Shown piece after piece: positions 1-11,201 of a DNA stretch of 64,000 nt. The notes beneath the pieces are model-generated. The model did not search any database. It was not told the DNA's origin and saw only the letters and a list, made by a program, of their open reading frames with translations. Source of the stretch: Clonostachys chloroleuca (Eukaryota > Ascomycota > Sordariomycetes > Hypocreales > Bionectriaceae); NCBI GenBank assembly GCA_037952775.1, contig JBANAY010000004.1:9548001-9612000 (forward strand), read 5' to 3'. How positions within the stretch are numbered: position 1 is the stretch's first letter; the number at the start of each line of letters is the position of its first letter. The translations under genes and the position numbers were made by a program.

Positions 1-1930
1 CCACGGACCCTTGGAGTGCACGCTTCCAAGCCCAGAAAAGTCGCCGCCGGAGGCGTAGCCCAGCTGATTCCGAGGCGACAGGGCGAATGCCATGGTGTTG
101 CGCCACGCTTTGATCTCGGCTTCGGACGTGAGGAACCCCCATTGCACAGCGAAGATGGTGGGAATGTCATTTGCGTCGTGGTAGAATGTCTTGGTTCCAA
201 GACCGTCCACCAGATAGGCTATCATTTGGGCTCCTTCTGACCCCTCGTCCTCGGTGCGTTGGATGAAATGCTTCAGGGTTGCACGACGGGTCGATGCGGC
301 CAAGTCCAATACACCCTGGTGTGAGAACCCCATTGGAGCTCCGTACTCTAGGAACAACTTCGCAATCCGGTAGATGGTGTACCATAGTAGAACGTGACTT
401 GAGAAGTGAAAAGGGTGGTCGACGGCGTCGTCTCCGGGTGTCTCGTCCGTGGGGAAGAGACCACTGGATGCATCCCGCCTCGACACAATGGAAGACAGTA
501 CTTCACGCACAGCCGCGCCGCGTACTAGGTCTCTCACAAATGTTTTATCATCAGGGAATGCGTCAGAATAATCGCACAGCTCGAGGAGGGGGTAGCATTG
601 CTGATCCAGCTGGAACGTCGGGCCGTCTTTGGGCTTGCCGGCAATCACGTATGACCGGTGCCAGAAGGTGTGCGGTCTCTCCGCCACCTCGTGAGCCCAT
701 TTGAGATGACCTTTTAGTGCTTGCTCGATTCTGCTTTTATATACGTCCCGTTGGGTAGGCTCTACAAGCTTGTCAAGGTGTTGACGCACATTAAGCAACA
801 GCCGCCATTGCCAACTGGGTCATCTGGTAAGCAAAGGAGGAGCATCTGTGTAGCTTCGGCATTTACTCACTAGTTATCTCTGTTCCAACCCAATGGCAAT
901 GCAACGTGGTCTGTGATGAGACCGACGACATCGTTGGGCATGGGCACGACGCAATTACCTAGTATGTAGTCGACATTGCGTCTGACTATATAAGTGCTAC
1001 TACGACTGTCGTCTCTCCATCTCGAGGACAAGCACTGATTTTCCCTGAAACAAGTACTCGGTGGGACAACAGGGTCCTTGTCTGGAATGCTCGCGAATAA
1101 GGTGAATTGTGCCTTTAGAGTGACCTGGGACTTCGGATCGATTGTTTTCGTCTGCAATGGACTGATAGCGTCAGATAGAACGCCTGGAGAAACCGACTCT
1201 TGAATTCCTGATAAGACGTGGGGTTTATCATCCAATGCCAGACTACCCAGAAGGCAACCCCCGAGCAGAGGGTTAGTCACACTGAAAGTGGTATTGTCCT
1301 CCAGGTGAAGGTGATTTTCGCAGTCAGGGGGGATCAAAGGCCCTCCTTCTGTCAGTTGACCGTAAGAAGCCCGGTGCACGCTGAGCCGAAGATTGATTAG
1401 ATAGTCGACAGATATGGAGGCCGTCGTTGGATTCTGAAGCACAACCGTCTGGGAAAAGTTTCCTCCATCATCGACATGCACGGTGGTTGTAACACAGATG
1501 CCCCTTTTGGTGGTGCAACTTGATCTCGCCGCACTCATAGATAGGTGTTGCAGTCCGAATGTGGGGCTCAAGTCTTGAACGACGATTCCGAATCCTTCCT
1601 CGTCATTTCCTAGCATTTGAAGCATCTTGGTTCGGTACTGGCGAACATATTGAGGGTCGTGATACCGGGACTTGTCGAATTGAGAGTACGGCGCAGCGAC
1701 GATGATACCGTGTATCGGGTGGTAAGTACTGAGCTGAAGAACCTGCGAAGCCATCATTAACAGTGACTCCATCGCCGTCCTTGAAGGCGACATACCCGTC
1801 CAAACTGGTCAGTCGACGCGGATACGCCGTTATTTCCGATATCCACTGTCTTGTTGAGCTTTGCCTTGCCAAGGTCGAACGAGAGAGGACTGGCGTAGTC
1901 CTGCCCAGAGAGATGTAATGGTTTGCTCAT
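1..1930 (-). CDS. Six-hairpin glycosidase-like protein, 3' end outside window
   Basis: Partial gene that runs off the left edge. It probably starts at ATG 1930 (MSKPLHL...); an in-frame ATG at 1990 would add 20 residues. Two introns are supported: 1743-1795 (GTATGT...TTCGCAG) and about 815-865 (GTGAGT...acceptor CAG). After the second splice the frame continues as GWNRDNYWQWR and stays open to base 1. The region coded by 240-480 contains HFSSHVLLWYTIYRIAKLF, and further on FYHDANDIPTIFAVQWGF. These Trp/Asp-rich blocks look like an (alpha/alpha)6-barrel glycosidase. No signal peptide is obvious, so the site of action is unclear. It is divergent from the MFS transporter at 2462 and shares a 0.5-kb promoter with it, which suggests a joint uptake and degradation role. 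The exact GH family and substrate are not recognised. The fold assignment is moderate and the exon structure is good. Confidence 0.6.
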
Positions 1931-2075
1931 GGCTGTCCCTGGATCCGCTTGTCGAGAGCGTAAAATGCCAAGACCATCTATTGGTTGCATGAGCTGATCT
2001 TGCTATTGGGAAGATGCATGGCCCGGGCTCATATTTAACATTGGATTTGGTGCCAGGACATCATTCTCCTCCTGC

Positions 2076-2091
2076 ACGGGTCCTTACCCGT
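2076..2091. promoter_or_regulatory. Palindrome ACGGGT-N4-ACCCGT in divergent promoter
   Basis: ACGGGTCCTTACCCGT is an exact inverted repeat with a 4-bp spacer. It lies between the divergent glycosidase-like and MFS genes. Each arm contains CGG/CCG triplets of the kind bound by Zn2Cys6 dimers. Operator function is inferred. Confidence 0.45.
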
Positions 2092-2258
2092 ACTGATTCT
2101 CGGCTCTTAGAAGGTCAGTCACCGGGGCCCCGTGGGGATGAGTTCAAAAGCGTCGTCTTCTTGTCCAATCAGTTGCCTCAAGTGCAGTTCTTCTAGTGCT
2201 GAGCTCCTCTCTAAATATTGGATCTCCTCTCCATCATTGGCGGGTCACGCACCCACTT

Positions 2259-2275
2259 ACGGGTCATTGACCCGT
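2259..2275. promoter_or_regulatory. Palindrome ACGGGTCA-T-TGACCCGT in divergent promoter
   Basis: A perfect 8-bp inverted repeat around one base, about 190 bp upstream of the MFS start. It shares the ACGGGT...ACCCGT arms of the site at 2076-2091 but with different spacing. A related half-site (CGGGTCACGCACCCA) lies just before it. A candidate operator for the neighbouring Zn2Cys6 regulator at 4862 (inference). Confidence 0.5.
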
Positions 2276-2461
2276 GTTCGAATTCTACCCTCGGATAAAC
2301 ACGAATCAGGGACATTGTTAGGCCTTGTCCTTGTCACTTCGTTACGTTACTCACCAGTCCTTGGATTTATATAAAGGGATCTACAGTCACCGCAGCATTC
2401 TCGATGTTGCACTCTTCATCTTTAATCCCTCTGACCGACATTTCGAGACTCGGCAAAAGTC

Positions 2462-4450
2462 ATGGCTCAATCCGTCGCTCTTTCCACGCAGCATCGCGAT
2501 GTTGATGATGCCAAGATCCACAATGAAGAGGTTGAACAGCAGCTCGCGACCAAGGAAAATGTTCCTGCCGGCCTCGTGGATGACATGACTCCAGAAGAGG
2601 CACTTCTCAGCCGTCGCATCAACCGCAAGATGGATGTTGCGATGCTGCCCATGCTGTCTCTGCTTTACCTCTTCAACGGACTCGACAAAGGCAACATTGG
2701 CAATGCAGAGACCCAAGGTCAGTATATCTCTGCCTGATTCTAATAGCCCTGGTTGACTCGGAATTGCACATAGGCTTCACCAAAGACATTGGAGCTGCAC
2801 CATCCGACCTCAACCTCTCCGTCTCTCTTTTCTTCATCACCTTTGTGTTATTCCAGCCTCCCTCTGCTGCACTTGGTCGCATTGTGGGGCCAAAACATTG
2901 GATTCCCTTTATGACGGTATGCCCATACATTTCCTGCAATACCTTTACACATCTTGACAAAATGCTGAGGGAGCCTTGTAGTTTGCCTGGGGCGCCGTTA
3001 CTATCGGACAAGCCTTCATCAAGGGTCGTGGTGAGTGTCTGCCCTTGGCTTGAGCTGATCCTGTGAGGTTTGACTTTAACACCGGCCATTTCCCATTGCT
3101 AGGCGCACTCATTGCGATGCGGCTTGTAATCGGAGTCTTCGAGGCTGGTTTCTACCCAACATGCGTGTCATACCTCTCCTTCTTCTATACCAGATTTGAC
3201 CTTGCTATCCGGATAGCGATCTTCTATGGACAATATGCGATCGCAGGTGCATTTGCCGGTGCTATTTGTAAGTGGACGCACCGAGTCTCATGTAGCGCAA
3301 ACAGTCGACTGATCATCTTTGTAGCCTTTGGCATCTTCCACCTCAAGTCTGGGTCCCTCCGCAACTGGCAGTACCTATTCATCATCGAAGGCGTCTTAAC
3401 CTGCGCCGTCGCAATCATAGCCTGGTTCATGCTCCCCGCTGGTCCAGGATCCGCGTGGTTTCTTACTGCCGAGGAACGCAAGTTTGCTACTGAACGCATG
3501 CAGCGAGACACTGCCCTGTACATCCGCCACGAATACGGCGACGACGGCTTGGAGCAGGACCGGCTCACCAGGCGAGACATCATTGAGGCGCTCAAGGACT
3601 GGAAGCTGTGGTTCGTCCTCGTCTTTAATATTTGCGCTAGTGTGCCGACACAAGCCTTCAGCGTGTTTATGCCTTTGGTCGTGCAAGGCTTGGGGTACTC
3701 GAGCATCGAGGCCAACTTGGTAGGCAGACCCCAGACTTTGACGCCTTTTCAGACAATTTTGTTGACTTGTTGGTGTAGATGACAATTCCTCCATACGTTT
3801 GCGGCGCTATCGGGCTGTTCCTTTTTGCCTGGAGTTCTGACAAGAGGTTGGTTGCTCATGATAGTCACTCCCTAACATTGACAAATTACTCACTCAGACC
3901 CATAGGATGGAGCGAGGCTTCCACATCATCGCCGGTATTGGGATTGGAGTTGTCGGCCTCATCATTGCGGCAACGGTCAACGCAAATGGGGCCAAATATG
4001 CAGGCTTATGCATCTTGCTTTTCGGCTGCTACGTCTCTGCGCCTCTGACGGTTGCCTGGCTGAGCGGGAACACACCAGGTAAGCCCCCTCGATTCGAAGT
4101 TCTTGCTGCACTGTAATGCATCGTTTTCTAATATGCCATGAAAACCAATAGAGCCTGGAAAGAGGACCATTATTCTGGGCATCAACGGATTTGGTAACCT
4201 TGCCGGTGTTATAGGCTCCCAGGTGTACGATGCAAAGTACGGGCCTTCGTACCGTGTCTCGTTCTTCATCACTCTCGGGATCGCCATCGTCTCGCTTCTG
4301 GGATACATCAGCTACCGCTTTACGCTTGCGGCCGTCAACCGCCGCAAGAGGAGAATCTTGTCGCAAATGACGCCGCAAGAGATTGCCAGCGAGGGGATTG
4401 ATAGCGCGAGGTACGCTGACCGCAAGAGGACATTTATTTACGGACTATAG
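2462..4450 (+). CDS. MFS transporter, allantoate/anion permease (DAL5-like) type
   Basis: Eight exons: 2462-2717, 2774-2916, 2982-3030, 3103-3267, 3325-3719, 3779-3846, 3906-4078 and 4152-4450. They sum to 1548 nt, giving 515 residues, with GT-AG junctions throughout. The N-terminus is a ~60-residue cytosolic tail. TM1 is followed by YLFNGLDKGNIGNA, and later come RNWQYLFIIEG and the loop after TM6. These are hallmarks of the fungal anion:cation symporter branch of the major facilitator superfamily (DAL5, TNA1, VHT1 relatives). The short C-terminal tail is basic. It is a plasma-membrane proton symporter for small organic solutes; the substrate cannot be told from sequence. It is divergent from the glycosidase-like gene and 0.4 kb upstream of a co-oriented Zn2Cys6 regulator, consistent with a small catabolic cluster. 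Confidence 0.88.
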
Positions 4451-4495
4451 AGAATACCCTGGGGGCTGTGGCGCAACTATCGTGGCCGTAGTATA

Positions 4496-4635
4496 TAATG
4501 CTTCTTATTGTTTCATATTGTATAACAGTAAGCAGATAATATTGTCTAGTAGTTGCTCAATAATCTACCATTGCTGTTATCATTGACTATTGTCTATTAA
4601 TCCCGTGGCTTGTATTGGAACGTTGGCCTCGGCTT
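4496..4635 (+). repeat. Left arm of ~130-bp inverted repeat flanking Zn2Cys6 gene A
   Basis: The stretch from about CTTCTTATTG to TTGTATTGGAACGTTG recurs in reverse complement at 7308-7445. Shared cores include ATAACAGTAAGCAGATAATA and CTTGTATTGGAACGTTG. Many of the differences are C/T or A/G. This arm lies just downstream of the MFS stop codon. Confidence 0.8.
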
Positions 4636-4861
4636 ACGGCTCACTAGCCGGACACGATTATCAAAGAAATAGTATTTAAAAGTAACCCAGCTGTCCCATG
4701 CAGGTATTTACGCAGGAGCCATAGTTGCGGGGTCGAACAATTTGGACTTAATCCTAAAATGTGGAACTATCTGGGGATCTGGATATACATAAGGAGTGAC
4801 CTTGCCCACTTAAAGCCAACTTTTCCAACCTATCTTGATCAACACATCTCAATTCCAAATC

Positions 4862-7136
4862 ATGGATGAAGACAGAGATCCAGCTCCAGAACGGCGAGTC
4901 GTCACCAGGCATCGTCGGCGTAGAGTCGCGCCCGAGAGGCGCAAACGTGTTGCCGTTGCGTGAGTGTGCCCTACATCATCAACACCCGCCAAAAGTTCAT
5001 GACTTACACTTGCGTTTCCAGATGCAACAGCTGCAATTCGAGGCGCACCAAATGCTCCGGCGAGCGGCCATGCGCGCAGTGTGTGCGCAGCGGGCGGACC
5101 TGCCTCTATCCAGATGCCGTTGAGATGGTGTCCATTCCCCGGGCCGAGCTGGATGATCTACTACGGGCCAGATCTTCTGATCAGGAGGCAGGAAGCCAAC
5201 CTCAGCCGCACGACGCAAGGCAAACTGTGGACCTTGTGTACACAGCACGACGGTTTCGACCGCTGACTGCTGCATCCGACGACCCCTCCCCGCTTGAGGT
5301 CCTAGCGCCGGATGAAGGCCGTCTGCTTCACGACCCGGACGGGACGGCGCGGTACTTTGGAGAGTCGTCAGGAGCAAACTTTCTCAATCACGTCAAAGAA
5401 TTCATGGCGACTCTACAGCCCCTTGTCACAGGCGTGGCAGTGCATGAGGATGCTTCAAATGGAGGCACAACGTTCTTAGGGAGCGTTGGGTCGTATCAGA
5501 CGCACGACTCACGACCTCTGGACTTGCTTCCCGTAGACTCATCGTGGCTACCTACCCGCACCGAGATGAAACTGCTCGTCACCGAGTTTCGGTACTTTTT
5601 GCAGGACGGGAATAGCGACTTTCCTAGCGGCGGAATCTTCTACTGGGGCCATGTGCCTGTGATTCCGCGAGACCCTAACCGGGCCAACCCCAGGTCGAAC
5701 GGGCAGCTCGCCCTTCTCCATATGCTCTTTGCCATCTCCGTGAGACTTGGCAGTGGTGCTGGATGGGAGGAGCAGGGGCATCGAACCAGCCGTGCTTTCT
5801 ACTCCAGGGCCCGGTCACTGTTGGGCAACCCGCTCGACATGGTGGCCTCCTTGGAAAGCGAAGTCCCCGTTTTGCTGCTCATTGCTCTGTACTTCCTCGA
5901 AATGAACCGCCGTGACGCTGCATACATGGCTTTAAGCACGACACTACATCTAGCGGTCATGTACGGGGCGCATACTACTTGGGATTGTGACGAGGAGAAG
6001 AAGAGAATGTTCTGGACGGCTTTTATCTTGGACACGTGGCTCTCATCTTGGCTAGGTCGACCTCCTTCCATGACTGAGACAGCAATCCGTATCCAGCTAC
6101 CACAGCACGTAGTGTAAGTTTATCTTTTCCTGATGTCTACTCTCTTTTATCCAATGTCATTTTAACTAACTTACGCCAACTAAAGCGGACTGCCCGACCC
6201 AGCGGGACTTACCGCTCATATCAAACTGGCACGAATCTCTCGTTACGTGACTTTTGAGATTTACCGTATTGCCCCGTCAGACCAGTCTGCAGCAACTACT
6301 CTACAGCATGTCGAGAATGCCCTTGAGATGTTACACGATTGGAATGCCTCTCTCCCGCGGAAGTTGCATCTCGACTATGAGAACTTGCCCCAAGACAGAG
6401 CCTGCTGCGTCTTACATCTGGCGTTTAATCAGGTATGCTCAAATGATGTTACATCGTAAAGGATGCTAATTGATTTATGCAGGAAATTATCCTCACCACG
6501 CGGCCAATTTTCTTCATCGCAGTCAAGAAAGCCGTCGCAGATCGCTACATCTCGTCTCAGCCGTCCCAGGTGTCCCAGGTGTCCCAGTTGTCCCAGTTGT
6601 CCCAGCGGGGCACAGGCGATCATCCACACGCAAATATCATCCAGCAGATCGTCACAACTGCCCGTAACAATCTGCGCCTCGGCCGCTGGGTGCGTGATCT
6701 CAGCCCCAGGCAACGACTCCTGCACCACGAAGCCCACGCCGTCTTCAACGCCGCCGTCATCGTCCTGCTGCAACAGCTAGCCTTCGCGAACCCATCAATG
6801 GGCGAGCAGGAAGGAAAGGGCGAGCAGGAGGAAAAGGCCGAGATACAAATGGCCATTGAGATATTCGAGAGAGAGGCAGCCTCGGGGAACAACTTTGGCC
6901 GGGACTGTGCGAGGGTTCTGCAGGACTTGACCTTCCTGGTCCGTCGGGTTCATGACCAGACGGAGACGCCTACCACTCGAGCGCATGCACAGTCCTTTTA
7001 TGACAATCTGGAGTCCGATAGTGATGTGCCAGCAATGCCTACACTGGCGGAGAACGAGATTGATTTTCTTCATAGCGAGCTTCAGGGGTGGCTTGACTAT
7101 GATTTTTTGCAGCTGTATAACGACCATATGTTGTAG
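4862..7136 (+). CDS. Zn2Cys6 transcription factor A (fungal_trans domain)
   Basis: Four exons: 4862-4959, 5022-6113, 6186-6432 and 6483-7136, summing to 2091 nt (696 residues). After a short Arg-rich leader, the first intron falls inside the zinc cluster. The joined cluster has C-x2-C-x6-C-x5-C-x2-C-x6-C spacing (CNSC...RTKC...PCAQC...TCLYP, residues about 33-62). The middle homology region contains AYMALSTTLHLAVMYGAH and KRMFWTAFILDTWLSSWLGRP, typical of the fungal_trans domain. Residues coded at 6561-6606 are a Ser-Gln-Val/Leu tandem from a 9-bp minisatellite. It is a nuclear DNA-binding regulator, probably controlling the adjacent transporter and glycosidase-like gene (inferred from position). 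The whole gene sits between the arms of an inverted repeat. Confidence 0.88.
6561..6606 (+). repeat. 9-bp coding minisatellite (SQV/SQL)
   Basis: Tandem copies of GTCCCAGGT / GTCCCAGTT, about five units, in frame within Zn2Cys6 gene A. Copy number could vary between strains without shifting the frame. Confidence 0.85.
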
Positions 7137-7307
7137 TAATAGTACAACAGTGAGCCAGGGCCACTCAGGGATTCACCTTTTGAAAGAAAAGAGAAAGAAA
7201 ACAAACAACGCCCATAAATTGTCCAAGTCACGCAAGGATTATCGGGGACAATCCGATGTAGCACCCAACTGGCATGTGGGCGTCAGAATAACTGAGATTG
7301 CAAAGGT

Positions 7308-7445
7308 GTCTTGATCCGGGCAACGTTCCAATACAAGTCACAATACTAATAGGCAATAATCAATGAAAACAGCAATAATAGATTATCGAGCAAATACCAG
7401 ACAATATTATCTGCTTACTGTTATGTTATACAATAAGAATCAATA
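7308..7445 (-). repeat. Right arm of ~130-bp inverted repeat flanking Zn2Cys6 gene A
   Basis: Reverse complement of 4496-4635 with about 80-85% identity by eye. It lies 170 bp downstream of the Zn2Cys6 A stop and also downstream of the convergent gene ending at 7621. Confidence 0.8.
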
Positions 7446-7620
7446 AGGATTATGATCTGGCTGACTGCCACAAGAATTCTATCGTCACTTTGCAGCCCTT
7501 GTTTTTCTGACAGCCACTTGCTGGGTAATCAATCTGGTAGGTAGAACCCCTTCCACTAATCTTCTCGCTCAACCTTGAGGATTCAGTTATCTTATCCCGA
7601 AGTTTTCACTTGGTTCTTCT

Positions 7621-9121
7621 TTAGACTCCCGTCGCTTTTCTCCGTTTGCTTGTGCCTTGCTGGGATTCAGCGGCTCTCTTCTTCGATCTTGTCTGTCTCG
7701 GCTCAGGCACTACCTGCGTACCTGCGTTGGAACGAACAAGGGAACCATCGAGCATTTCCTGGTCTATTTTGCTGCTGTCGGGGTCTTCGTTTTCCTCGTT
7801 ACCAGATATTGTGGGTGAAGCTGGGATACCACCACGAACACCGGACTCCCGGAGGGCTTGGAGGGCGGAAATGATCGCTGGCAGACGCGTGTTCGTGCCC
7901 CAGTCAATGATATGGTGTATGTAGGCGTCGAGGGTCGCTCTGCTTGACTCGTCGTACAGCAGAAAGCCTTTGATGAAGTGCATTGTGAAGTTGCCTTCCC
8001 CGTCAGAATATGTCGCGAACAGTCTGGCTTCGGTACCATTGCTAGCGACGCTGAAAATCACTGGTTCCAAGGCCTCCGCCTCTTTAATAAGACTATTTTC
8101 GTGTAGAGTAGACTGCAGCCTATTCTGAATATTGAGAAACGTCGCTGCTCCCCCCATGCATTGGTTGGTTGCTGCCCAAAGGCCACCTAGAGTTGATTCG
8201 GCATCGCCTTTGAGCTCCACGTCCAGGAATGCAAACTTGGCGAGATTTCTGTCGTGGTCTCCAAGTAAGCCCTGAAGCTCGTTGTCAAACCGTTCGTGCC
8301 TGTATCCCAGATAAACATCCGGTTTAGGGGTCGAAATTCTATCCTGACCGGGGATATTGGGCACGCGTAAAGAGTCGAGCAACTTGTTACCCACGAATTT
8401 CAGACGTGATCTATCAATTCGATCCCTGATCAGTGACTGGAACAGGTACTTCACTATTCCTTCGTCAACCCCACTGATTGCCATAGCTCTGGTTTCGGCG
8501 GTGTCAATATCTCCAGTAATTTTAATAGGCTTAGCCGGCAGCACGTCTTTAAGGAGATCCAGGATACGCTGGGGGGCTCATCATAAGCGTCGAGCATCGT
8601 GATACCATTGCTCTGTAATCGTTGACGGTACGCCTTATCGCGCACTCCGTCCTTGGCGGCCCGAGCAACGTTTGGCAAGCGGGTAGAAACCATGGCTGAT
8701 GTTTCTGTGGTGCTGAGGTAGCGCGGAATGAGGGGAATTCGGCAAGCTCGGCGGACTGGCAGGTCATCAAGCCACTGAAATAGACGGGCGTATGTCTTTG
8801 CAGAAAGATACCGGGACGAGGGGAGAGCTTCGATGTTTTGTGTCCTTGTTGTTTGGTCTGAAGGGCCCGCAGCCATCTGTTCACGCTGCATCTTAGTCAC
8901 AACTTGACCAAGGATAATTCGAAAGAATATGTACCAGTTGGCGGCTCAGAGTGCTTCTTCTCTTGGTAGTTGCAGACTGCCGCACCCCACTGTCTGAGCC
9001 TTTTGTTGCAATTTGTTAGTTGTGAACTGGGATTGCTGACGATCGTATGCTCACCGTAGGTGGGTGCGCGGTTAGCTTGTTCAACAGCCACCGCTCCCGG
9101 TCTAGATCTTGAACGTTTCAT
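7621..9121 (-). CDS. DUF7924-like fungal protein with a one-base frameshift
   Basis: Proposed exons are 9121-9055, 8999-8935 and 8891-7621 (the last acceptor could be 6 nt further on). Exons 1 and 2 total 132 nt, in frame. Exon 3 is one base short of a multiple of three. The frame breaks at a G6 run at 8571-8576: upstream it reads ...QRLQSNGITM..., downstream ...ILDLLKDVLPAKPIKITG. The C-terminal half contains KPDVYLGYRHERFD, FAFLDVELKGDAEST and LWAATNQCMGGAATFLN. These resemble the nuclease-like fungal DUF7924 proteins (tentative family name). The C-terminus is basic (RSKKRAAESQQGTSKRRK) and probably a nuclear localisation signal. Function is unknown. The break is either an assembly indel or a true mutation. 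Confidence 0.6.
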
Positions 9122-10538
9122 GAGGGGAGAGTAAAAGAGAGGAAGAAATATGACGGGAAGAGGGCGCAGAGAGGAGAAATTATTTATGCTGTTTGCGCAA
9201 AAATTTTCTTGTGTAATGTGATATGTCAGCGAGAGCAGTCGTTAGACAATGGGAGGTGACAACCACGTTCCCATCATGAATTATTTTCACAAAGATTTCA
9301 GTTTCAGTTTGTTCAATGAAGATTTGACAATGCCACTTGCCATCACCCGCCTTTTGTAGAATGGAAAAAGAACAAAGTGCCTTCGATTTGTAAAAAGGCC
9401 AGGAGGAGTTGGTGCGCAGGGGTCGGAGGATAATCCAAGCCGCGACCGATGCCTCCATTGATAAAGAATTAGAGCACTGGAAATATTCACGATTAAACAG
9501 AGATGATAAGACGACAAAGACATTTGGCAAAGTCTAGATTTGCGTATGATAGACATGTAGATGTGAGAGGAGGTGTGGGCTGTAGGCATGGAGCCAGATG
9601 GTTGACCGCATTTTACCTCGTAGCAATTTGGCGAGTTTGCTATCCCAGTACCAATCAGATCCAATAAGTGATAACTTTCTAACAGCAGCAAAACCGCAAC
9701 GACAGCTAAGTTACGTGAGAGCGAGTGGGCCACCCGTTAGCGGTGCCAGAGCATCATCGATCTATCTTGACTGCCAAGCATCTCATATATTACCAACTTA
9801 TTCACTACAACGAAAGCCGACTAAACTAAAGTATACTTCGAAGGCTGAAAAATTCCATTTATAAGATATCTATTGCGGTTAGTTGTTAGGATACAAGAAA
9901 GCGACAACAAGGTTCAAGTACTGGTGCTATTGACACCTGCTAGTCGATCGCCCTCCATTTCGTGCACTTTGCACTTGGTGCTTTCCGCTAGCGAATGAGA
10001 CAGAGAGTAGGAAAAGGGAGGCCCTCAGGTTGAGACTAACGGCTGGACCTGCACAGTCTGTCTCCCTTGCCAACACAAAGAGGCTGCACAAGTGGGGGCA
10101 CAATTTGGCTATCTACCCTTTCTTTGCTCCAAACCCACTCGTCCCATGATCCAGTCTTCTTCTCCGCCCCCTCACGCCGATGTTCCGGCAGGTTGAGCAG
10201 TTTTCCACCCAGTTCAGAGCGTCTTTTGTGAACCGAGGAGGCCAGTTGGCACTGCAAGAGACGTAACAGGTGTTCCAACTCGGGAAGGTGATTGTTCATC
10301 ATGACTAACATGTCCATACCGAAAAGTTCTCAAGTATCGTTTCTCCACACATGAAGCATTTGGTTTAGGAGATCTCCTATAATATAGGGCGTACAATGGG
10401 AGAAATCAAAGCGGGGCCATCGGATCTCGAACCTTGGTCCCCCCGGAGCCCTACTCTCCCACTATTCATGAGTATTGAATTCTGCAGCATATAAATCTAC
10501 AAGAAGTTTGATTCCAACTACCTCTCTTATCTGAGTCA
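9122..10538. other. Intergenic region, no supported gene
   Basis: Short overlapping minus-strand frames exist (9180-9733 and 10036-10317). They lack an ATG or any recognisable motif. The 93-residue frame at 10036-10317 does begin with ATG but resembles nothing I know. I see no RNA gene or clear repeat. Confidence 0.4.
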
Positions 10539-11201
10539 TCATGAGGTTGGAGGATCCCGGTAAGAATGGTCAAACCTCGCCTCCTGCTCCTCTATCACGT
10601 CAAACTTGGCCTCCATCTCGACGCCATTCAAGACCAGCCCATCATACGGGTCGATGAAGATCAAATTCTCCGGGCTGCAAGGCCAGTAGTGATCCCTGGT
10701 GGCACAGTGCCATGCCCTCATCCCGTCCTTGCAGACAATTTGCACCTCCTCCAGGTTGACGAAATGGCGGAACTCGCTCACGCCTTCCTGGTAAAACCAC
10801 TCCTCCGATATCTCACGCACTAGCTTCAGCCGCTTCACGCTGGGCGCGACCTGGTTGAATTTAGCTAGGCCGCCGCCCCCGAAGTAGATGAGGTCGATGT
10901 CCAGGTTTAGCCAGACATACTGCTTCTCGCCGCCGGTGAGGTCGGATAGCTCGGACATGGATCTTTGGTATAGTCCCAGGTTCCGGGCTTCTCGGCATGT
11001 CTGCAGAGGACCCGGCACGGGTGTCGTGGTGACGAGGTACTGCACGTATTGTCTGTCGACGGGTCTGTCTTCGATTTGTGGACCGAGGTCTTTGTAGAAG
11101 CCGCCTACCCGGATTTCGACGGTGCGAGGTTCGACCGTCAGTTTCCATACCTGCATGCGGAGTTCATACGGAAGGCGGGGAAATGCGTGGAAGGTGGACA
11201 T
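10539..11201 (-). CDS. 2EXR domain protein
   Basis: Single-exon gene of 220 residues. ATG 11201 is chosen because the longer frame above it opens with TTG, and because the domain begins right after this Met. The N-terminus FHAFPRLPYELRMQVWKLTV is the characteristic 2EXR motif (F-x-x-LP-x-E-[IL]R-x-x-[IV]W), followed by PRTVEI. An RxCREAR-like helix (LQTCREARNLGLYQ) sits near residue 85. 2EXR proteins are a large, expanded and mostly uncharacterised fungal family related in layout to F-box proteins. The partner and role are unknown. No neighbour is obviously linked. Confidence 0.85.
   Translation of the reverse strand: MSTFHAFPRLPYELRMQVWKLTVEPRTVEIRVGGFYKDLGPQIEDRPVDRQYVQYLVTTTPVPGPLQTCREARNLGLYQRSMSELSDLTGGEKQYVWLNLDIDLIYFGGGGLAKFNQVAPSVKRLKLVREISEEWFYQEGVSEFRHFVNLEEVQIVCKDGMRAWHCATRDHYWPCSPENLIFIDPYDGLVLNGVEMEAKFDVIEEQEARFDHSYRDPPTS

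Noticed and set aside
9180..9733. Two overlapping minus-strand frames that could be small proteins
   Set aside because: The one at 9180-9530 begins with TTG, the frames overlap each other, and neither has a recognisable motif.
10036..10317. 93-residue minus-strand frame with ATG
   Set aside because: No domain, ordinary composition, no supporting splice or neighbour signal; could be chance.
10390..10470. Possible tRNA because of GGTTCGAGATCC on the minus strand
   Set aside because: The bases around it do not form a T-stem or acceptor stem and no A-box lies at the right distance.
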